Virus record (IMG/VR): IMGVR_UViG_3300037502_001901
Span: 1 to 22,735 of that record
Origin: a virus
Reading direction: 5' to 3' (one strand)
Length of the DNA: 22,735 bases
Shown piece by piece: positions 6,202 to 12,301 of the stretch. Every line of letters begins with the position of its first letter. Positions within the stretch are counted from its first letter, which is position 1. Under the pieces are notes generated by a model. It saw only the letters and a program-made list of their open reading frames with translations. It ran no database searches and had not been told where the DNA came from. A program made the position numbers and the translations under genes.

Positions 6202-8517
6202 TTACTTAGGTTGATATGTTTTCCAAAGATTGCGAGTAGCGGCTATGATACCTTCGTCTACTTTTTCCATGTCGCCGTCGCCGTCTAAGTCAGCTTGTTT
6301 TTTACCAGCAGCACGAGCCTTAGCTAAGTTACCGGTGAACAAGTTACCTTCTTCAGTCTTTTCTTCGTCAACTTCTTTCTTCTTGACACCAGCCATTTCC
6401 ATCATACGCTTGATAGCATCTTCTTCTGCTTCGGCGTATGTGCCTTGACGCTCATCTTGGCTAGCAAGAACTGGTACTGTGCTTTGTCCGGTTGACTTAG
6501 GGCCATCTAAACCGCCACTGTATTGCATGACGTTGTTGCTGGTTTCTGTGTTAGTAGGGTAGTCTGGCTCATTCATAGAAACTTCGTCAAGCTCTTCGTC
6601 GCCACACGAGCAGTCAGGAGATCCGCAACCACATGCTGACTTGTAACCACTACCGCCGTAGCCTTCGTCACCACCTAGACCAGCCATCTTGAGAATAGAG
6701 GCCAACTTCATTGCATCATCGTCTGTGGCAGTGATAGTCAAGCTCTTGCCACCTTCGGTGCTGTTGCTCATGTTAACACTCATGCTCTCATTAAGAGTAG
6801 AGTCAAGACGAGCCATGCTTTCTGAAATCATGTCTTCTAGGTCACGATTCATTGAATCATAGATGCCTTTGCCGTAGCTGAAGCCGCTGCTGGCAGTAGG
6901 TGTACCTGAACCGCCGGCTTCTTCAGTTTTTTCTTTTTTCTTGCCTTCGGGCTTTTTCTTTTCAGGCAAGCCTTTGTGCTTGGTGGCAGCAAAATCTTCA
7001 GCGTCTTTCTTGCCCATTGACTTGGCTACTTTGGCAACTTCTTTTGAAGGTGCTTTCTCGCCCTTTTGTGTTGCATGAACCATGCCCATAAAGCGTTGTT
7101 GCTTTTTGCTTACTGCTTTTTCAGACACTTGTTCTTCGCTGTCGTCCATCATCTGCAAGATGTCTTCGATCTTGTTGCCCAACATTTTGTTGCCGTCTTC
7201 AAAGGCTTCGTCACGCAGGCGTACAAGAATTTGAATATCGTCTTCACTGGCGCCTTCTTTGGTCATCAACTTTGACTTGCCGCTAGGACCTTTGGCGCCT
7301 ATTTTGCCGCCTGTGCCCTTTGGACGTCCGCGACCTTTTGCTACTGGCTTTCCTTCTGTATCGTCGTCAGCACCAACACTGTAACCTTGATCATCTGTAC
7401 GGCGTGTTACTTTGCGACCTGTAGCAGTGTGCTCAATATCATGCTTGTGACCACGCTCCACTGATCCAACTTTGGGTTTTTCTGCACGTGGCTTTTTCCA
7501 GTTGGTAAATGGATTGTTGTCATCGTCGCTGGCTTCTTCCATGCTGCTTTTGCCGGTTAGTCTCTTTTTGCTAGGACCTTTCATACGATCTACAGGATGG
7601 CTGTCTTGATCTGACCCGCCATACACACCGGGACCTGCTGAATGTTTGACCCCTTTGGCAGTCTTGGTGACTGTTCCGCCTTTGCTAGTAACAGCAGACT
7701 TCATTGCATTGGCAGCAACGTCACCCAGCATTTCGTCAACTTCTTTTTTGGCGCCAGCAATCTTGTCAGCAAAAGTGATCTTGTCTTTGGGTTCTGCCAA
7801 AGCTGCAAAACTCTTTTGCTTGGCGCTCATTGGCGCCGCAGCTTCTTTAGGTTGTGCCATGCTTTTTTTGCCGTGTACTTGAGTACCAGTTGCGCCCATC
7901 TTGCGTTGCAAGTCACGGATCATGTCTGCATCACTACTATGACCTAGTGTGTCCAGTGCCTTGCCAGCAACTTTCTTGACAGCGCCGCCTACTTTACGAG
8001 CCATGTCGCCTAGACCTTCTTCCATGTTGTTGTCTAGACCAATTTTGTGCATAGCGGCACTTTGTTGGGCATTGGCATATCTTCCAATTCTTTCAGGATA
8101 CATTGGATCCTGTCCATATTCGTCGCGATGTTTATTAACTTCTTTCTTCATGATTCCGCGATGGGCATCAACTGCTGCTTGACGGTCTTTTGGATTCTTA
8201 GTAATGTTGGCTTTCAAACCTTTTAGTTTAGCACCAGCTGTATCTGACATGTCTCCAACTTTATCAAATCCTTTAGCCAGTGCAGAGCCTAGACCTTCTT
8301 CCACTGACTCGTCATACTTGTCATACTTGGCGCGGATTGGATCAAGAGCTTTGCCTTCACGTCCGGCCTTGGCCAATGCCTCCATGCCTTCTTTGCCATA
8401 CTTCTCATAGCCTTTGGCAGCACGGCTCATGTCACGCTCGTTCAACTGCTTGTGCTCACTCTTTGGAGTTTCCAAAGCCTGTTGCAGTCTTTTGTTTAAA
8501 TCATAAAAAAATGTCAT
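6202..8517 (-). CDS. 771-residue multi-motif protein (AT-hook, DUF3008-like, Cys cluster), probable head-internal or structural protein
   Basis: A long, hydrophilic, Lys/Gly/Asp-rich protein. It starts MTFFYDLNKRLQQAL. Visible elements in order: SRAAKGYEKYGKEGMEALAKAG helices (31-52); two EEGLG repeats (73-77 and 166-170), each before an amphipathic helix; an AT-hook GRGRPKG (395-401); a DUF3008-like segment (about 465-520) with KKQQRFMGMVHATQKGE and KHKGLPEKK; a Cys cluster C629, C631, C636, C638; and near the end GNLFTGNLAKARAAGKK with an acidic loop D743-x-D745-G-D747-G of EF-hand/dockerin type. There is no signal peptide or membrane segment. The DNA-binding hook and position beside capsid-targeted proteins suggest DNA contact in the head; a scaffold or core role is the alternative. 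AGAGGA lies 8 bases before the ATG. DUF3008 is assigned from memory. Confidence 0.85.
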   Translation of the reverse strand: MTFFYDLNKRLQQALETPKSEHKQLNERDMSRAAKGYEKYGKEGMEALAKAGREGKALDPIRAKYDKYDESVEEGLGSALAKGFDKVGDMSDTAGAKLKGLKANITKNPKDRQAAVDAHRGIMKKEVNKHRDEYGQDPMYPERIGRYANAQQSAAMHKIGLDNNMEEGLGDMARKVGGAVKKVAGKALDTLGHSSDADMIRDLQRKMGATGTQVHGKKSMAQPKEAAAPMSAKQKSFAALAEPKDKITFADKIAGAKKEVDEMLGDVAANAMKSAVTSKGGTVTKTAKGVKHSAGPGVYGGSDQDSHPVDRMKGPSKKRLTGKSSMEEASDDDNNPFTNWKKPRAEKPKVGSVERGHKHDIEHTATGRKVTRRTDDQGYSVGADDDTEGKPVAKGRGRPKGTGGKIGAKGPSGKSKLMTKEGASEDDIQILVRLRDEAFEDGNKMLGNKIEDILQMMDDSEEQVSEKAVSKKQQRFMGMVHATQKGEKAPSKEVAKVAKSMGKKDAEDFAATKHKGLPEKKKPEGKKKEKTEEAGGSGTPTASSGFSYGKGIYDSMNRDLEDMISESMARLDSTLNESMSVNMSNSTEGGKSLTITATDDDAMKLASILKMAGLGGDEGYGGSGYKSACGCGSPDCSCGDEELDEVSMNEPDYPTNTETSNNVMQYSGGLDGPKSTGQSTVPVLASQDERQGTYAEAEEDAIKRMMEMAGVKKKEVDEEKTEEGNLFTGNLAKARAAGKKQADLDGDGDMEKVDEGIIAATRNLWKTYQPK

Positions 8518-8523
8518 TTTGAA

Positions 8524-9132
8524 TTATCCTCTTGGGTTAGCACCAGTTGCTGGCTTGGGTTGACGTTTGATATTGCTGAAAGGACTCTTGTCGCCCTGTG
8601 GCAAATCATTTGTGGTTTTAGCAGGTGGGGTGTTACCTCCGGCTACTGTGAATTTTGTACGGTAGGCGTTTTTAAGAACCACGTGGTCATGAGATTCAGC
8701 GCCATAGTCTTTCTTGAGAGCCTTTTGCTCTTTGTCATCTGCTGGATAGTCAGGATCGTCCAACAAGTCTTTGTTTTGATCCGTAATTTTGTCGTTCTCA
8801 ACGTTGAGACTATTGTCATGAGCAACGGTGCCCATCACAATGCGATTCTCGTCTAGGCCAGCTAGTCTAGCAATCTGTTTGATCTGTGGTTCGATAGCTG
8901 GGTATCTAAACTCAACATCCACAATGGTCAACGACTCATTGGGAAATGCCGGGAAATCGGGGATTTGCTTGCGCACTGGGGTGGTCTTGGGTTCAGACAT
9001 TTTTACAACGTCAAACTGAGCAAGCTTTTCTTTCATTGCTTTAAGAAAGCCCTCGGGCAGATCACCAACTACCTTGATACGGTAGTTGTAAGTACGTTCG
9101 CTCTCGGTTAAGTATTTTGCGAATGTTTTCAT
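8524..9132 (-). CDS. Phage protein with capsid-targeting-like N-terminus (MKTFAKYLTE)
   Basis: 202 residues. The N-terminus MKTFAKYLTE|S has the form of the T4 internal-protein capsid-targeting sequence, with LTE followed by Ser, a good context for a gp21-type prohead protease. Residues 13-110 look like two ferredoxin-like repeats: YNYRIKVVGDLPEGFLKAMKEKLAQFDVVKMS and LTIVDVEFRYPAIEPQIKQIARLAGLDENRIVM. The C-terminal third is acidic, then Pro/Lys-rich and probably disordered. I recall related proteins beginning this way in marine T4-like phages, but no established function. It has a CATAAATA late promoter 18 bases upstream and an AGGAA site, and ends 6 bases before the 771-residue gene. A protein packaged in the head is the inference. 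Confidence 0.82.
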   Translation of the reverse strand: MKTFAKYLTESERTYNYRIKVVGDLPEGFLKAMKEKLAQFDVVKMSEPKTTPVRKQIPDFPAFPNESLTIVDVEFRYPAIEPQIKQIARLAGLDENRIVMGTVAHDNSLNVENDKITDQNKDLLDDPDYPADDKEQKALKKDYGAESHDHVVLKNAYRTKFTVAGGNTPPAKTTNDLPQGDKSPFSNIKRQPKPATGANPRG

Positions 9133-9150
9133 TGTCAGGTTCCTGTTGTA

Positions 9151-9158
9151 TATTTATG
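9151..9158 (-). promoter_or_regulatory. Late promoter CATAAATA for the 202-residue protein
   Basis: Minus-strand CATAAATA matches the NATAAATA form I recall for late promoters of marine T4-like phages. It ends 18 bases before the ATG at 9132, leaving room for a short leader with AGGAA. It overlaps the last codons of gp16. Confidence 0.6.
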
Positions 9159-9639
9159 TTTTCTTGTTGTCTTTGAGCAAACGCTCTAGCAAATCATTGC
9201 GATTTAAAACCACGCCTTGTGCTGTTTGTGTGGGCCCAGAGTCGCCTTCTTTTTCTGCAGCCTGCTGATCCAACCGCATTTTTTTCATCTGCAAATCGAT
9301 CATTTTGAGCTTTTTGTCTAGCTTGGCTGTTTTGGCTGTGATTGCATGGCCCAACATGTTTGATGCTACACTGAATATTTCACTAGCGAATCGACTGTCG
9401 ACTTGCATGCCTAGATCCATGAGATCTTTGTAGCTGTCAGTGGCCAAACTGGCCAGTTCATCCATTTCCTGGTCAGTGCTTTCTAGTCCTTTGACAGCAG
9501 GCAGTGCATCATCTATTTTGTCAATGGTGGCGTCTAATGCAGCCAAAGTCTCCCGATTGGTAGGCAGTTCCGGGATGGCGGTGTCTACTTCTTCTGTGGT
9601 GGGAGGTAAATCGAACAATTCCTCAAGTTTTCTAGTCAT
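9154..9639 (-). CDS. 16: Terminase small subunit (gp16-like)
   Basis: 161 residues, close to T4 gp16 (164). It begins MTRKLEELFDL and is nearly all alpha-helical. The central part, from DQEMDELASLATDSYKDLMD through RFASEIFSVASNMLGHAITA to KTAKLDKKLKMIDLQMKKMR, reads like the helical hairpin of T4-like gp16, which forms rings, recognises DNA and stimulates gp17. The C-terminus is basic (LLERLLKDNKKT). Its start lies 15 bases after the gp4 stop and directly behind a TATAAATA element, with only AGGG near the ATG, so the late transcript may lack a leader. Its partner gp17 is far downstream in this genome. Assignment is by helix pattern, length and context. Confidence 0.78.
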   Translation of the reverse strand: MTRKLEELFDLPPTTEEVDTAIPELPTNRETLAALDATIDKIDDALPAVKGLESTDQEMDELASLATDSYKDLMDLGMQVDSRFASEIFSVASNMLGHAITAKTAKLDKKLKMIDLQMKKMRLDQQAAEKEGDSGPTQTAQGVVLNRNDLLERLLKDNKKT

Positions 9640-9640
9640 A

Positions 9641-9654
9641 CCCTATTTATAGGG
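9641..9654 (-). promoter_or_regulatory. Inverted repeat containing the exact late promoter TATAAATA before gp16
   Basis: Minus-strand CCCTATAAATAGGG is a 6-bp inverted repeat around AA containing an exact TATAAATA (9644-9651). The octamer ends 4 bases before the gp16 ATG, which predicts a start of transcription at or near the ATG itself. Confidence 0.6.
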
Positions 9655-10086
9655 TCATGCTCGGCCGTTGTGGAACATTTGGTCTTCTGTTATGACTCGA
9701 AACGTAATGCCCTGACGCTGGCACCATTTTTGAGCTGCTGCCCATTTGGCATAGTTGATAGCAACCACGGCACGGTCTCGTGAGCTCATTTTTGACTCAA
9801 TCACGCTTTGCTTTTTGGGTTTGATTTCAATCAGCTCTGCTCTCATGGTGTTGTTGCGAGTGCGATAAGTGATCAGGAAGTCGGGCACATAGATAGTTTG
9901 TTTGCCTGTAAGTGGGTGACGATAGGGTATTTGTATGGCTTCACTAGCCCATTGTAACACATTTGAGTTGGTGTCACAAAATCTCATGAAGCTGAGTTCC
10001 CACCCGGACCTGTATCTAGGCTGTTTGGTGCCTACATATTTGTCAGAATTTTGAACTTGATAAAAACCCTGTGCCCATTTGCTCAT
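9655..10086 (-). CDS. 4: Head completion protein, gp4-like PD-(D/E)xK nuclease
   Basis: 143 residues. The opening WAQGFYQVQNSDKYVGTKQPRYRSGWE is characteristic of T4 gp4 (also called gp50), which acts on the filled head before tail joining. The fold is a small PD-(D/E)xK nuclease: E30 in the first helix (SGWE), P68-D69-F70, then E87-I88-K89 in ELIEIKPKKQ, with a later helix ending KWCQRQGI. It may trim packaged DNA ends or plug the portal. It is coupled to the preceding gene by AATGA (4-base overlap) and ends 15 bases before gp16. Family and active residues are clear. Confidence 0.9.
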   Translation of the reverse strand: MSKWAQGFYQVQNSDKYVGTKQPRYRSGWELSFMRFCDTNSNVLQWASEAIQIPYRHPLTGKQTIYVPDFLITYRTRNNTMRAELIEIKPKKQSVIESKMSSRDRAVVAINYAKWAAAQKWCQRQGITFRVITEDQMFHNGRA

Positions 10087-10457
10087 TGTAGTACTGCTCT
10101 GGCAGCATATTGATTGGGTGTAACTGGGGCACTCACGCCTACCAGTGTGGCACGACTGCGAATCAAATTCAAATAATAGGCCAAGGTCACTGTGAGGTTT
10201 ATTCCTGATGCGCCTTGAAATGCCTGCAAAAGAGTTTGTGCAGGAGTGTTGGTTTCTTGTGCTACTCTAAACAATGCGCTGGAAAAATTACTGGCTGCTC
10301 TGGGAGTGGTCATCACACTGCGGAAATACGAATAAACAATATCCCATTCAGCAGCTGGCACATTTGCTTCGTACTTGTAAAAACGATCAAACACTCGCAC
10401 TGTGAGATCTTGATTGAGGTTGGTTTGATTTACAGTTGTCATGATATTAGTTATCAC
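10083..10457 (-). CDS. 124-residue virion-assembly protein, unknown
   Basis: The GTG at 10455-10457 overlaps the stop of the upstream tube-like gene (GTGA) and gives 124 residues; an internal ATG at 10442 would give 119 and is an equally plausible start, since neither has a clear Shine-Dalgarno site. The protein is helical: DQDLTVRVFDRFYKYEANVPAAEWD-like N-terminus, YSYFRSVMTTPRAASNFSSALFRVAQETN, then LLQAFQGASG and TLAYYLNLIRSRATLVG. There are no cysteines, signal peptide or enzymatic motifs. It lies between a tail-tube-fold protein and gp4 in a coupled late operon, so a tail or head-completion role is likely. It does not match the gp53 pattern I remember. Confidence 0.75.
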   Translation of the reverse strand: MITNIMTTVNQTNLNQDLTVRVFDRFYKYEANVPAAEWDIVYSYFRSVMTTPRAASNFSSALFRVAQETNTPAQTLLQAFQGASGINLTVTLAYYLNLIRSRATLVGVSAPVTPNQYAARAVLQ

Positions 10458-11602
10458 CCGTTGGGCGGTGTTGTATTAGTTGTAGCAGAATTGCTAGCGC
10501 CAGATGTAGGGAATGCCCAGCCACTGCCAGTATTGGATATGGCTCTGACTGCCCCTGGAATAGCAGCGTTTGCTGCTGCCACTGCACCAGCTTTGACTTC
10601 GTTGCTCAATGCTTGACCAACATTGACATTCTTAAAGGTGTTGTAGGCTGTGCCTGCTTTTTGTGTGGCACCAATCAAGCCCAGCACCGATCCTGACTGC
10701 AAGTCTTCCAATATTCCACCAGCTGCATCCAGCAAGCCGCCTTGACCCAAGATAGTCTGTGTAGACCCAGCTCGGGAGATAGGACTGGTTCGTGTGTCGT
10801 AGTGTGTAGGATCGCCAAATCCGGGCGCTTGTTTGTTGGGAGCCCCTTGATAATACTTCACTGTTTCGTAGGCAATGGTCATTGAGTTTTGCATAGTGCC
10901 ATTACCTTGACTGTAGTCATAAGTGTCGTGACTCCAGTTTGTGATTAGTGGATTGATCAACACATACTCAGCATACTTGTGCTGATAGTCAAATCCAAAA
11001 ATTCTAATGTCTTTGAAAAATGGTGGCTTGCCTGAACTAGAGCTCACGCCATCGCTGATACTTTCGCCGATGTAGCCCCAGTCGTTAACCAAACGATCGT
11101 TGTTGTAAATGTCACGGCTGTTATATCCAAACCCAGCTGTGCGGTTGGCTAATGCTCCCAAGCTACCGTTGGTATTGTTGGCTGCACCGTATTGTTGTGT
11201 GGGATCTTTGTAGTAGTAACTGTAGTAGTTGTACCACAAATTGCGCATCAAGTCGCCGCCGTCGTCATGAAACGTGATGTTAATTGGTTCGTAGTTAATC
11301 TTGGTCTGTACAATACGCTTGCGATTGTACTGATTCAGTGTTTCTGTTTGAATGTTGTACTTGGGTAGGTCAACAGTCTTGACCACGTAACTGATGTTGT
11401 TGACATCAGTCAGTCCCAATGCACCACGCAGAGAAGGAATCTCGGCGGTGTTAATAGAAAAAGCCACGTGGAATAAAAACTTAAACCGTGGCTTTAATTC
11501 ATAACCGTTGGTTCTGAATACCTTGGCTGCGTGAGTATAATCACGCAGCGTATCGGTACCAAAAAAACCTTTTAGAAAGTCCTGTCCCCAGGTAGCTGGC
11601 AT
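10454..11602 (-). CDS. Second tail-tube-fold protein (gp19/gp48/gp54-like)
   Basis: 382 residues, larger than gp19. The N-terminal half has the tail-tube beta pattern: RFKFLFHVAFSIN, then VVKTVDLPKYNIQTETLNQYNRKRIVQTKINYEPINITFHDDG, and LINPLITNWSHDTYDY with TMQNSMTIAYETVKYY at about 210-255. Residues 280-382 form a Gly/Ala/Ser-rich tail ending SATTNTTPPNG, absent from gp19. T4 has two further tube-fold proteins at the baseplate, gp48 and gp54, that start tube polymerisation; this could be one of them or a tube terminator. Its ATG overlaps the gp19 stop (TAATG), so both are made from one message. The fold is fairly certain; which T4 protein it replaces is not. Confidence 0.8.
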   Translation of the reverse strand: MPATWGQDFLKGFFGTDTLRDYTHAAKVFRTNGYELKPRFKFLFHVAFSINTAEIPSLRGALGLTDVNNISYVVKTVDLPKYNIQTETLNQYNRKRIVQTKINYEPINITFHDDGGDLMRNLWYNYYSYYYKDPTQQYGAANNTNGSLGALANRTAGFGYNSRDIYNNDRLVNDWGYIGESISDGVSSSSGKPPFFKDIRIFGFDYQHKYAEYVLINPLITNWSHDTYDYSQGNGTMQNSMTIAYETVKYYQGAPNKQAPGFGDPTHYDTRTSPISRAGSTQTILGQGGLLDAAGGILEDLQSGSVLGLIGATQKAGTAYNTFKNVNVGQALSNEVKAGAVAAANAAIPGAVRAISNTGSGWAFPTSGASNSATTNTTPPNG

Positions 11603-12237
11603 TAAACGCCTCCGCCACCAGCGCCAGTAACAACGTCACCCAATGTACGTGCAATACCAGTAGCAACACCAACACCATATGGGATTTGGTTAGCGTTGTC
11701 AAAGGCAATTGTCATGTTGATGGTCACAGGAGCTGACTCACTGTAATTCATTGCACCGTAGTCAGCTGCCTTCAAGTAGCAACCATACAGTTCCCAAGTT
11801 TCAAGAACGTTAGGTTGTTCTGCGCCATTGCCACCGTCCAAGATCTCAAAACGTGTCAAGAACTTGTAGTCAATACCAGAACTAGCAGAAGCCATTTCCA
11901 AAAAGTCCATTTGCTTCTGTAGCTGTTCGCCAACCAGTCGGCTGACGTTGCCGCCTGCGTCGTCACGGATTTCGCAAGTGGTGTCTGCCCAGGTGTGCTT
12001 GCCTGCCAACTTCAGTGTTGAGTTGTAGATTGGCAAAGTAATTTCTTCAAAGCTCAAGTTAGGTCGAGCAAAGCTCATGACCTGTTTAGTTAATTCTGTA
12101 CGAGGAGTTGAAATACCAAAATTTTCAAACATCACGCGGAAGCGATATTTGAGCTTGGGCATCAGCAGACCTTGAGTGCTAGAACTCTGATCGCTGGCCA
12201 ACGGTACTGTCATTCTCTGTAATGATGAAACTGCCAT
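11602..12237 (-). CDS. 19: Tail tube protein (gp19-like)
   Basis: 211 residues; T4 gp19 has 163. The beta pattern is that of contractile-tail tube subunits: KYRFRVMFENFG, KQVMSFARPNLSFEEITLPIYNSTLKLAGKHTWADTTCEIRDDAGG, a helix LVGEQLQKQMDFLEM, a strand RFEILDG, then ETWELYGCYLKAADYGAMNYSESAPVTINMTIAFDNA. Hundreds of copies stack as hexamers to make the DNA conduit inside the sheath. It lies 64 bases after gp18, as in T4, with a strong hairpin and a GGTAAATA late-promoter-like element in that gap. AGGAG is about 10 bases before the ATG. The Gly-rich end (GAGGGGV) is flexible. Confidence 0.9.
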   Translation of the reverse strand: MAVSSLQRMTVPLASDQSSSTQGLLMPKLKYRFRVMFENFGISTPRTELTKQVMSFARPNLSFEEITLPIYNSTLKLAGKHTWADTTCEIRDDAGGNVSRLVGEQLQKQMDFLEMASASSGIDYKFLTRFEILDGGNGAEQPNVLETWELYGCYLKAADYGAMNYSESAPVTINMTIAFDNANQIPYGVGVATGIARTLGDVVTGAGGGGV

Positions 12238-12258
12238 TTTTTATATCTCCTATGTCTT

Positions 12259-12266
12259 TATTTACC
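12259..12266 (-). promoter_or_regulatory. Late-promoter-like GGTAAATA for gp19
   Basis: Minus-strand GGTAAATA (one base from NATAAATA) ends 21 bases before the gp19 ATG, followed by a short leader with AGGAG. Its position just after the gp18 hairpin fits independent, higher gp19 expression. Confidence 0.5.
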
Positions 12267-12268
12267 TT

Positions 12269-12299
12269 AACTGGGGGGCTAAAAATTAACCCCCCAGTT
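12269..12299 (-). terminator. Strong hairpin between gp18 and gp19
   Basis: A perfect 10-bp stem, arms AACTGGGGGG and CCCCCCAGTT, with an 11-base A/T-rich loop. It begins right at the gp18 stop codon. The minus-strand RNA has no U-run after it (AAGGTAAA), nor has the plus strand, so it may be a partial terminator, an mRNA end stabiliser or a processing site rather than a full intrinsic terminator. Confidence 0.55.
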
Positions 12300-12301
12300 T
12301 A

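Noticed and set aside
7642-7947. Plus-strand open frames within the 771-residue gene
   Set aside because: Their translations are Cys/Phe/Leu-rich shadows of a Lys/Gly-rich gene, with no ribosome sites.
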